From: a bacterium
Lineage (GTDB): Bacteria > Patescibacteriota > Minisyncoccia > Minisyncoccales > JAGGSE01
Reading direction: 5' to 3'
Length of the DNA stretch: 8,865 nucleotides
Assembly: GCA_021159225.1 (NCBI GenBank)
Contig: JAGGSE010000174.1
Location: 1 to 8,865 of the forward strand
This document shows, piece by piece, positions 1-4,950 of this stretch. Position numbers and translations under genes: made by a program. The notes beneath the pieces were generated by a model, which was given only the letters and a program-made list of their open reading frames with translations, was not told the origin of the DNA and did not search any database. How positions within the stretch are numbered: position 1 is the stretch's first letter; each line of letters begins with the position of its first letter.

Positions 1-76
1 TTTTGGAACTGGGTAAAGACCTTAGTGTCAATTTTCGTATAGGTAAGTTAACCCCCGAAAATGCGGAAACCCCGAT

Positions 77-91
77 CACTATAGTGTTCAC
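77..91. repeat. 15-bp element, copy 1 (CACTATAGTGTTCAC)
   Basis: This is an exact copy of the element at 224-238. It contains the perfect 10-bp palindrome CACTATAGTG followed by TTCAC, giving three alternating half-sites, CAC-tata-GTG-tt-CAC. Two overlapping dyads of this type suggest a protein binding site such as an operator or replication-initiator box. The binding protein is unknown; the winged-helix protein at 763-987 is one local candidate. Confidence 0.55.
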
Positions 92-223
92 CGCACCCAA
101 TCCGAGCCACCCGAAGCCTCCAAATCCCGAAAAAAGCACGGAACGACCCCGAACAATTTTTTGACGGTTTTTCCACAAGATTCCCGCAAATTAACAAAGT
201 TTCGATAGACTTTATACCCCATA

Positions 224-238
224 CACTATAGTGTTCAC
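224..238. repeat. 15-bp element, copy 2 (CACTATAGTGTTCAC)
   Basis: This is an exact second copy of the element at 77-91, in the same orientation and 147 bp away. A 15-base exact repeat with an internal 10-bp palindrome is unlikely to arise by chance in 500 bases. It probably marks a binding site for a dimeric DNA-binding protein. Confidence 0.55.
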
Positions 239-321
239 AAACCTTTCGAATTTCGAGGTTTTTCGACCAAGTAGTCCAAAAATTATGGAATACGGGTAGT
301 AGTGGTAATCCACCAAACTTT

Positions 322-341
322 AACTAAAAATCAAAAAAATT
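322..341 (-). repeat. A-rich 20-mer, left copy; possible oligo-T terminator
   Basis: AACTAAAAATCAAAAAAATT occurs exactly here and at 418-437. The two starts are 96 bp apart, four times the 24-bp period of the units between them. On the minus strand, in which all genes read, it gives a T7 run followed by a T5 run, the form of an archaeal oligo-T terminator. It could also be the easily melted part of an origin. Confidence 0.45.
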
Positions 342-412
342 TATTCGACAAATCGAATAGTCATTTATTCGATAAAACGAATAAACTTTTATTCGATAAA
401 ACGAATAAGTTT
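341..412. repeat. Three 24-bp iteron-like inverted repeats
   Basis: The heptamer TTATTCG begins at 341, 365 and 389, an exact 24-bp period. Each unit is itself a dyad. Unit 1 has arms TATTCGA (342-348) and TCGAATA (353-359) around a 4-base loop. Unit 2 has TTTATTCG (364-371) and CGAATAAA (378-385) around ATAAAA. Unit 3 has TTATTCG (389-395) and CGAATAA (402-408) around the same ATAAAA. Units 2 and 3 are nearly identical and unit 1 is diverged. Regularly spaced dyads of this kind are typical of iterons at plasmid or viral origins, or of clustered operators. The binding protein is not known. Confidence 0.7.
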
Positions 413-417
413 CCTTC

Positions 418-437
418 AACTAAAAATCAAAAAAATT
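418..437 (-). terminator. A-rich 20-mer, right copy; probable oligo-T terminator of the operon
   Basis: This is the exact second copy of the 20-mer at 322-341. It is the first strong T-run (T7, then T5 on the minus strand) met by RNA polymerase after the last recognised stop codon at 514. Archaeal polymerases terminate on such runs without a hairpin. Since it also brackets the 24-bp repeats, the two roles (terminator and origin flank) cannot be separated by eye. Confidence 0.4.
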
Positions 438-513
438 GTAACACAAAATTAACGTTTACGTAAGTTCCTTAACGTCTCCTTGTTCTTTTTCGTGTTGTTC
501 GCAATGCGATTTT

Positions 514-741
514 TCAATCATTAGTCCTTTTCGAACAAAAAAGCTCTTTTTTCGTTTCTTCTACTCTTCTCTCTAACGAGTAGTAAGTAATGTCCACTTC
601 TCCCATGAAATCTCTTCTTTTTCTTAGGAAGCATTCACATTGTTTAAGGTCTGCTCCTAAACAATGACATCTCCATCCGTCTCCCTCGTCTATGTGACAT
701 GATAATGGATGTCCACAAACTACACAAGTTTCTTCCTTCAT
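514..741 (-). CDS. Small Cys-rich zinc-binding protein (75 aa)
   Basis: The function is not known. The first half is dense in likely metal ligands: C6-x2-C9, C15, H16, C25, H26, C27, C35 and C37, with a further C69 near the end. The block around residues 15-40 (CHIDEGDGWRCHC, then QCECFLRKR) has the look of a compact zinc-binding fold followed by a basic stretch, as in small archaeal virus and plasmid proteins that bind nucleic acid or act in regulation. The start is well supported by GGAGG nine bases before ATG. It is the last clear gene of the leftward operon, 21 bases after the gene at 763-987, and sits beside the structured non-coding region. Enough ligands are visible for two zinc sites, but which residues pair is a guess. 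Confidence 0.75.
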   Translation of the reverse strand: MKEETCVVCGHPLSCHIDEGDGWRCHCLGADLKQCECFLRKRRDFMGEVDITYYSLERRVEETKKELFCSKRTND

Positions 742-762
742 TACACGTTACCTCCGTTATTT

Positions 763-987
763 TTATTTTCTCTTCTTCTTTCTTCTCTTCAGTCGATATT
801 TAGCTCTTCTAAACTCATCGTTTCCTACTCGTTCTATATGCCACCTTGTGGTTGTCCAGGGAATACCTGTGATTTCCGAGAGTTGCTTGATCGTATAGCT
901 ATGTATTGTAGGAGCGTTTTCTAACGCTTCTTGTATAATCTCATCGATGGTCTTCCTCTTCTTTCTTCTACACCTTACACACCTCAT
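763..987 (-). CDS. Small basic winged-helix DNA-binding protein (74 aa)
   Basis: This is probably a transcriptional or replication regulator. The N-terminus has C3-x2-C6 followed by a basic patch (RRKKRK). Residues 14-26 form a helix, and residues about 31-53 (SYTIKQLSEITGIPWTTTRW, then HIERV) fit the helix-turn-helix of a winged-helix domain, with the TTTRWHI stretch as the recognition helix. The tail is very basic (RLKRRKKKRK), fitting DNA contact. Start: GGAGGG lies 11 bases before ATG, inside the end of the preceding gene, so translation is probably coupled to it. Being next to the palindromes and 24-bp repeats at 77-412, it is the best local candidate to bind them; that link is inference. 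Specific target and effect are unknown. Confidence 0.75.
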   Translation of the reverse strand: MRCVRCRRKKRKTIDEIIQEALENAPTIHSYTIKQLSEITGIPWTTTRWHIERVGNDEFRRAKYRLKRRKKKRK

Positions 988-993
988 CGCTCA

Positions 994-1122
994 TCAACCC
1001 TCCTCAAACATTTTCTTTACCTTGCAATCCTTGTCGCATTTCTTACAGATTTCTTTAGTAACTATAAGATAACCAGCAGGACATCCTATTTTTAAGTCGT
1101 CATCGTATAGTATCTTCACCAT
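994..1122 (-). CDS. Tiny four-Cys protein (42 aa)
   Basis: The frame runs from ATG at 1122 to TGA at 994. The product begins MVKILYDDDLKIGCPAGYL and ends in KKMFEEG. Cysteines at residues 14, 26, 29 and 33 (C-x11-C-x2-C-x3-C) could hold one zinc ion or another metal. Support for a real gene: the ORF exactly fills the gap between its neighbours; GGAGGG lies 11 bases before the ATG; and its own last codons carry the SD of the next gene in the same layout. Function is unknown; metal binding is inferred from the Cys spacing alone. Confidence 0.7.
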   Translation of the reverse strand: MVKILYDDDLKIGCPAGYLIVTKEICKKCDKDCKVKKMFEEG

Positions 1123-1128
1123 CGCCCA

Positions 1129-1329
1129 TCAACCCTCCTCAGATTCTTCGTCAATCTCAGGAATTTCAAGAACTATGTAATCTCCGTATTTACTTTCAAC
1201 TATTTTAAATCCGTGTCTTTTCGCATATTCTACAAACGTTTTATAGTTTATGTATTCCTCAGCTGGGACATCGTATTCGTCTGCCATATTATTATACAAC
1301 TCCGCAAGGTTTAAACTAAACTTCATCAC
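1129..1329 (-). CDS. Hypothetical acidic protein (66 aa)
   Basis: I do not recognise this protein. It starts with a short helix (FSLNLAELYNNMADEY). A middle section (NYKTFVEYAKRHGFKIVES, then KYGDYIVLEI) has an alpha-beta-beta feel, and the end is acidic (PEIDEESEEG). There are no Cys residues and no membrane segment. The start is firm: GGAGGTGAT with nine bases from GGAGG to ATG; a second Met at residue 2 is possible. The last codons (GAG GAG GGT TGA) form the SD of the 42-residue gene, a junction repeated almost exactly one gene later. It is probably co-transcribed with the MCM-like gene 30 bases upstream. Confidence 0.7.
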   Translation of the reverse strand: MMKFSLNLAELYNNMADEYDVPAEEYINYKTFVEYAKRHGFKIVESKYGDYIVLEIPEIDEESEEG

Positions 1330-1359
1330 CTATCACCTCCCCTTATGTTTCTTTTAACC

Positions 1360-2376
1360 TTATATCCTTTTAGTATAACGATCACCAACTTTACCGATCA
1401 GATTCAAGTTAAGTAGCGTGTTTAGATACTTATATACTTGAGATTTCTTTAGTCCCACCTTTTCTGCTATTTCTTTTGCTGTTTTTCCGTTACAGATTTC
1501 CAATATCTTTAAGGCAACCTCTGATAACTGAGTTCCTAAGTATCCTATCTGGTGTAAGTTATAGAACTGTAACGCAAATTTAACATCCTTTTCGTTGATT
1601 TCTTTATCATTTCTGGCAACACAATGAACAGCACTTAATCTAATTAAGTCGTCGTGACATCGTGTATAATATCCTCCTTCAGTTTCTGGAACTAAACTCG
1701 ATTCTTCCATTTTTTCTAACAATAGGTTGTTCACGTCTTCTGGTAATACTACTTTGTCTATTGGCTCTTCTGGTATTCGTCTCGTATCAACTCTGATTTT
1801 TCTACCTTCTTTCTTTAGTTTAATAGCTTCTTCCTTATCCATAGTTAAGTTAAGACAGAAACAACGTGAGAATAGCATTTTAATGTCCGTATCTTGTAAA
1901 ATCTGTTCACTTGCAGTTCCAAATATACACGACGTATGTATTTGTAACGTTAGCTTTCCTTCCTCTGCAATATACTTACCACCCGTTACAGCTTTTTCTA
2001 TTCTCTTTTCTACGTATCCTTGAAGACTTCTCGTAGCCGTTCCTTGTTCTGTTAATTCGTTCAATAGTTTCTTAGCTTTATTTTCTAACGTCATTACTTC
2101 GTCGAATATCGTTAGTCTATATCCACTGTTAGCTAAACTTCCTGTATATATTCTTCCTTGTCTTACCGTTCCTATAATTCCTGCTACTGTAAAGTCGTTT
2201 ACGTAGTTTGCTAATCTCTTTTCCTCTAACTCTTTAGCCATTGTAGAAAAACCAAATCCGAATGGTTTACGGATAAAAATGTTAAGAGTTGGTCGGACTG
2301 TTCTATCGAGTTTCTCGTCGTATATTTTGATTATTCTCGAACTTATAATAGCCGATTTAATCAGTTTCTCCAGCAT
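1360..2376 (-). CDS. Degenerate MCM-like AAA+ protein with C-terminal winged helix (338 aa)
   Basis: This is probably a helicase-related or helicase-loading factor of the element. Landmarks in MCM order are: a degenerate Walker A at residues 37-45 (KPFGFGFST, aligning with GxPGxGKST but with Phe for the catalytic Lys and Lys for the first Gly); Walker B around D92-E93 (RLTIFDEV); a sensor-1-like TSCIFGTA near 154; an arginine finger at S170-R171 (MLFSRCF, cf. LLSRFD of MCM); a lid helix at 241-272 (DDLIRLSAVHCVARN, then EKDVKFAL); and a winged helix at about 283-338. The N-terminal OB and zinc part of MCM is absent. Start: the ATG at 2376 has GGAGG nine bases upstream, as elsewhere here; ATG at 2382 (spacing 3) would add two residues, and a longer frame to 2433 lacks an SD. 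It overlaps the preceding gene by about 20 bases. Classification is by motif reading; a divergent plasmid replication AAA+ protein is the main alternative. Confidence 0.7.
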   Translation of the reverse strand: MLEKLIKSAIISSRIIKIYDEKLDRTVRPTLNIFIRKPFGFGFSTMAKELEEKRLANYVNDFTVAGIIGTVRQGRIYTGSLANSGYRLTIFDEVMTLENKAKKLLNELTEQGTATRSLQGYVEKRIEKAVTGGKYIAEEGKLTLQIHTSCIFGTASEQILQDTDIKMLFSRCFCLNLTMDKEEAIKLKKEGRKIRVDTRRIPEEPIDKVVLPEDVNNLLLEKMEESSLVPETEGGYYTRCHDDLIRLSAVHCVARNDKEINEKDVKFALQFYNLHQIGYLGTQLSEVALKILEICNGKTAKEIAEKVGLKKSQVYKYLNTLLNLNLIGKVGDRYTKRI

Positions 2377-2656
2377 GTTCATCGTCCTCCGTTTCGTCTT
2401 CTGTTTTGTAATAATCCCAACAGAAAACCACAATACCTTTGTTTATTATTTCGTATTTTAGTAAATCGACTGTCCACATAGTTCCGTATTCGTCGTATAT
2501 TATTCTATCTCTCCTTTCCGTAAATAGTCTAATGAAGTCGTTTGGTGTATTGAAGACAAATATGAACATTCTACGTCCACAAAAATCTAAACCCCACGCT
2601 CTTCTTTCACAGATAAATTGTTTTTGTTCTTCATCCCAAAAAAATGCTGTGGACAT
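2357..2656 (-). CDS. Hypothetical protein with acidic tail (99 aa)
   Basis: I do not recognise this protein. The body is rich in aromatic residues and looks alpha/beta (MSTAFFWDEEQKQFICERRA, then a strand RRMFIFVFN and a second, GIVVFCWDYY). The last 17 residues are strongly acidic (KTEDETEDDEHAGETD). Start choice: GAGGGGTGAT lies just before an ATG at 2656, while the in-frame GTG at 2668 is part of that SD, so the ATG is preferred. The 3' end overlaps the start of the MCM-like gene, which argues for coupled translation and perhaps a joint role. There is no membrane segment and no metal motif. Confidence 0.65.
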   Translation of the reverse strand: MSTAFFWDEEQKQFICERRAWGLDFCGRRMFIFVFNTPNDFIRLFTERRDRIIYDEYGTMWTVDLLKYEIINKGIVVFCWDYYKTEDETEDDEHAGETD

Positions 2657-2680
2657 ATTAACTATCACCCCTCTATCTAT

Positions 2681-3172
2681 TTATATTGTTAGTATTCCCA
2701 TTTCTTTTACCTTCTTTAAGTATTTGTCTAATTTCTTGAACTCGGTTATTGCGTCTCTGATTCTTATTTCGTCTCTTTTTGCCAATACTATTACCCAATC
2801 TCCTTTTTTGTATCCGAGAGCCAATAAAATAGGCGACAGAACTATGTTCGTTCCGTAATAGTTTCCACCGATTTTAAATAAGCATCCGTATTGGTCTTTT
2901 CTGATGATTATATCTCTCCCTTGAACTCTAACGAATACATTGTCTCCTCTTTTGAATCCAGCTATTAAACATGCTTGACCTATTCTAACGCATAGTTTTG
3001 GTCTTCTACACTTGTCCTTACTCCAACTTCTTTGTTCAACAGTTCTTAGGTCACAATAGTTCCAGTTATACTTGTAAAATAGGTTGTATAGCAGAAATAC
3101 TTTCTCTTCGAGTTCGTAGATTTTGTTTTCTGGTATGTGTTTATGTTTCATTTCGTGTGGAAAAACAGTCAT
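2681..3172 (-). CDS. Protein with two AbrB-like swapped-hairpin modules (163 aa)
   Basis: This is probably a DNA-binding regulator or architectural protein. Two stretches share the AbrB/SpoVT pattern of a short helix, Gly-aromatic-Lys-x-Gly-Asp, a beta strand and a closing I-x-I-R strand: residues about 60-92 (GFKRGDNVFVRVQGRDIIIR) and 110-140 (GYKKGDWVIVLAKRDEIRIR). AbrB-type proteins normally make this fold from two chains; here both halves are in one chain, so it may fold as a monomeric pseudo-dimer. The N-terminal 55 residues are helical with Cys40 and Cys55, and the C-terminus is a basic helix. The start has GAGGTGAT with nine bases from GAGG to ATG. It lies between the RecA-like ATPase and the acidic protein in the operon. 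DNA binding is inferred from the fold and not shown. Confidence 0.65.
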   Translation of the reverse strand: MTVFPHEMKHKHIPENKIYELEEKVFLLYNLFYKYNWNYCDLRTVEQRSWSKDKCRRPKLCVRIGQACLIAGFKRGDNVFVRVQGRDIIIRKDQYGCLFKIGGNYYGTNIVLSPILLALGYKKGDWVIVLAKRDEIRIRDAITEFKKLDKYLKKVKEMGILTI

Positions 3173-3178
3173 ACCTTA

Positions 3179-3970
3179 TCACCTCAACAACTTTGTATTC
3201 TTAAGCAGAAACTCATATACGTTATCTACTCTAACTCCAGATAAGTCTTTGCCTCTCCACTTTATTATTACTCCGTAATAACTCTTCCTACCGTTTCTGA
3301 TCTCTCTTTCACATAAAATCACTTTATCGAAGTATCCGAAGAAATCAAACAGTTCTTTAAGCCTTTTAGGTAGTTTCGTCTCATCTGTTTCCGTGAGTAT
3401 CTTATCTATGTTGTAACTTCTCTCTTTACCTCTTATTTCTTCCATTACTTTTGTAGGTATCATCTCTGTAACTATAAAGTGGACTTTTCCTTTGGCTAAA
3501 CCTCTTAGAACTTCCATTTGCCATTCGTTAGGTAGCTGATAATCGAATCCCGTTAGGTGAAAAGTGTTAGTATCTTCTATTGGTATCTCTTTTTCTCCTC
3601 TCCACACTTTTCCTACTCTCAGGTATTGTTCTCTTGCTGTTATTCTTGCTTCCATGTTCAAACTGAAAGGATCAATTATAATTGCGTGAACTTTGTCTTG
3701 AAAGTTCAATGCGTAATCTTTAAACTCTAAGAAGTTGTTTGGAGTTACCAAAATTATGTTTTTGTCTATTTCTTTCGTTATTTTACCTTGTTTACTTAGT
3801 TCTTCCCACTCATCCAACGATCCGTATTCGTTATCAATATACAGAACTCTCTTCTTTTTGTTTGCTAAGTTTAGTGCTATTCTCACCGTATTGTAAGTTT
3901 TACCATGTGCTGTATGTCCTATTAACAAAATCCTTTCAATCTTTCTACTTAACTTATCCAAAACTCCCAT
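3179..3970 (-). CDS. RecA-like P-loop ATPase, AAA_24/Sak4-like (263 aa)
   Basis: This is an ATPase probably acting on DNA, in recombination or single-strand annealing, during element replication. Walker A is at residues 18-25 (GHTAHGKT). The second strand ends in YIDNE at 44-48, where the acidic residue fits the catalytic Glu of RecA-type ATPases. Walker B is at about 96-103 (AIIIDPFS). A C-terminal beta-rich part follows (KVILCEREIRNGRKSYYGVI). The order and the length near 260 residues match the small RecA-like proteins of phages and archaeal elements (Sak4, AAA_24). The start is supported by GAGGTG seven bases before ATG, an SD overlapping the stop of the previous gene. A packaging or partition ATPase is less likely, since there is no nuclease domain or deviant P-loop. 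The P-loop assignment is sure; the subfamily is moderately sure. Confidence 0.75.
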   Translation of the reverse strand: MGVLDKLSRKIERILLIGHTAHGKTYNTVRIALNLANKKKRVLYIDNEYGSLDEWEELSKQGKITKEIDKNIILVTPNNFLEFKDYALNFQDKVHAIIIDPFSLNMEARITAREQYLRVGKVWRGEKEIPIEDTNTFHLTGFDYQLPNEWQMEVLRGLAKGKVHFIVTEMIPTKVMEEIRGKERSYNIDKILTETDETKLPKRLKELFDFFGYFDKVILCEREIRNGRKSYYGVIIKWRGKDLSGVRVDNVYEFLLKNTKLLR

Positions 3971-3979
3971 GACGACACC

Positions 3980-4270
3980 TCAATAGAGTTTCTCTACTAT
4001 CTTGTCGGTTAACTCTAACAAATCTTTAATCTGCTCTGCTTCTTCTTTGAGACACCTTACGAAATACCTTAACAGTTCCATAGCCTCTTTGTCGTTTTCT
4101 TCTAACATTTCCAAAAATACCTCAAAGTCGTGTCTTAGTGTTCCAAAGCCTTCCCTACAATTATTCACAATAAACGGGTATTCCCAATTCCATCCTTCAG
4201 CACTACTGAAAAATCCTATTAAAAACCACCTAAGTTTTAACTTATCCGAAGTTTCCGTAATATCTTCCGT
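3980..4270 (-). CDS. Small helical protein with a probable non-standard start (96 aa from ACG)
   Basis: I do not recognise the family. The reading frame is open from 4270 to TGA at 3980. From the first GTG (4168) only 62 residues would be made, and that GTG has no SD. Upstream in the same frame lies convincing protein sequence (LKLRWFLIGFFSSAEGWNWE, then YPFIV). A perfect AGGAGGTGAT stands at its head, but no ATG, GTG or TTG follows. ACG at 4270 is seven bases from GGAGG, the usual distance in this window, and is one transition from ATG; ATT at 4273 is the alternative. The C-terminal half is two amphipathic helices rich in Glu and Leu, possibly a coiled coil. It precedes the RecA-like ATPase and ends within that gene's SD. 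Either a near-cognate start or a start-codon mutation. Confidence 0.55.
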   Translation of the reverse strand, partial: TEDITETSDKLKLRWFLIGFFSSAEGWNWEYPFIVNNCREGFGTLRHDFEVFLEMLEENDKEAMELLRYFVRCLKEEAEQIKDLLELTDKIVEKLY

Positions 4271-4276
4271 AATATC
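4253..4276. repeat. Perfect 12-bp tandem duplication
   Basis: TTCCGTAATATC occurs twice back to back (4253-4264 and 4265-4276). It covers the translation start region of the gene at 3980-4270, directly after that gene's SD on the minus strand. In protein it repeats the four residues ITED/ITET. It may be a recent slippage event that altered the distance between SD and start codon. Confidence 0.8.
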
Positions 4277-4284
4277 ACCTCCTT

Positions 4285-4476
4285 TTATCTTTCCTCAAAA
4301 TATTCGCATACGTCTCCAAACAAATAATCGACAATAGCATTACGTTTAGTGCATTTAACTACTTTTACACGTCTTTCTTTTTTAATCTTACCGAACTTGT
4401 TTACTGAGTATCTGTATAGTGGTGTTCCGTGTTTGCATTGTAAACAATTTCTCGGTTTTGGAAAAATAAAAACCAA
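4285..4476 (-). CDS. Small four-Cys zinc-knuckle protein with TTG start (63 aa)
   Basis: The role is unknown, probably nucleic-acid or protein binding. Cysteines at 11, 14, 42 and 57 (C-x2-C, then C-T-K-R, then C-E-Y-F) follow a pattern shared with the N-terminal part of the neighbour at 4491-4946 (C-x2-C, C-K-K-R, C-P-N-F). The two genes may therefore carry related metal-binding knuckles. The linker between the Cys pairs is basic (KFGKIKKERRVKVVK). The start is TTG at 4476, nine bases from GAGG; the spacer is an uninterrupted T8 run that runs into the start codon. Its stop is followed within a few bases by the SD of the next gene. Confidence 0.65.
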   Translation of the reverse strand: MVFIFPKPRNCLQCKHGTPLYRYSVNKFGKIKKERRVKVVKCTKRNAIVDYLFGDVCEYFEER

Positions 4477-4490
4477 AAAAAATCACCTCT

Positions 4491-4946
4491 TTAATCCCTC
4501 TTTATCTTTCCCTTTACTTCAACTCTGTAGTAACTACTTTCCGTTAGGAATTTGTCGAGTATTCCCCTCTTCTTTAGGTATTTTCTAACTTTCTCCGTAT
4601 TTAGCCTTTTACTCTTCACTTTAGTTACGCTAACTACAAAGTTATCTGTTTCCCTTTTACCTTCGACTCTTTGTATTAGTATATCCCTCAGAGTATTCGC
4701 CATTTTCTGATACTCCTCTATTGCGTCTTTTGATAACTGATAGAACATAGCTACCGTATCTAAATCAGCCTTCATGGGTTCCCCCTCTTTAAAATTTGGA
4801 CAATTGTAATTACCAAGAACTATTCTCTCTCTTTTCTTACAAATTCCTATATTCCCTTCCAAAATTAAAAAATTGGAACAGTTATTGCACGTTATTTGCT
4901 TAATCTCTTGAACGGCTTTAACTTTAAGTTTTTTTTTACTCTTCAT
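4491..4946 (-). CDS. Zinc-knuckle protein with phage-like C-terminal domain (151 aa)
   Basis: The N-terminal part is basic (MKSKKKLKVKAVQEIKQ) and leads into a four-Cys knuckle: C20-x2-C23, C36 and C49-x2-F. Residues about 58-90 form a long helix (DLDTVAMFYQLSKDAIEEYQ). The last part has alternating strands and helix (NFVVSVTKVKSKRLNTEKVR, then SSYYRVEVKGKIKRD). The plan of a helical spacer, a basic strand, an 'L-N-T-E-K' turn and 'S-Y-Y-R-V-E-V' resembles phage proteins of the Gp157/recombination-accessory kind, but I cannot assign a family with confidence. The start has AAGGTGAT seven bases (from AGG) before ATG. It is separated by five bases from the upstream gene and by a short gap from the TTG-start gene. 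Confidence 0.65.
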   Translation of the reverse strand: MKSKKKLKVKAVQEIKQITCNNCSNFLILEGNIGICKKRERIVLGNYNCPNFKEGEPMKADLDTVAMFYQLSKDAIEEYQKMANTLRDILIQRVEGKRETDNFVVSVTKVKSKRLNTEKVRKYLKKRGILDKFLTESSYYRVEVKGKIKRD

Positions 4947-4950
4947 GCTA

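Larger units (their letters stand above)
1..513. other. Non-coding structured region, candidate replication origin or operator region
   Basis: This stretch lies downstream of the last gene of the leftward operon and holds no convincing gene. Two parts can be seen. Positions 1-310 are richer in GC than the coding part and carry repeated CCCGA motifs (at 54, 71, 110, 126 and 148), TTTCGA motifs (at 200, 244, 251 and 261) and two copies of a 15-bp palindrome-containing element. Positions 311-470 are very AT-rich and carry three 24-bp inverted-repeat units between two identical A-rich 20-mers, followed by the 8-bp palindrome TTACGTAA at 456-463. Repeated dyads next to easily melted DNA, beside an MCM-like gene and small DNA-binding genes, fit an iteron-type origin. 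A partition site or multi-operator control region is equally possible. The function is inferred; the repeats are directly visible. Confidence 0.5.

Noticed and set aside
88..222. 44-codon frame on the minus strand (begins MGYKVYRNFVNLRES)
   Set aside because: It has no SD; its codons (CGG, GGG, TTG) are unlike those of the neighbours; and both ends fall at the duplicated 15-bp elements, which better explain the region as non-coding.
341..412. CRISPR array
   Set aside because: The units are 24 bp end to end with no variable spacers and are internally palindromic, which fits iterons or operators instead.
456..521. 21-codon frame (begins MIEKSHCEQHEKEQGD) overlapping the stop of the gene at 514-741
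   Set aside because: A weak AAAGGA precedes it and the overlap is of a coupled type, but the peptide is too short to judge and ends in the TTACGTAA palindrome. It is possible but not supported.
2383..2433. N-terminal extension of the MCM-like gene to 2433
   Set aside because: It lies wholly inside the preceding gene and has no SD, while GGAGG stands directly before the ATGs at 2382 and 2376.
1727..2858. Several plus-strand open frames opposite the MCM-like gene and its neighbours
   Set aside because: They are Ser/Phe/Leu-rich mirror frames of the minus-strand genes, without SDs or recognisable motifs. The same holds for the other plus-strand frames in the window.
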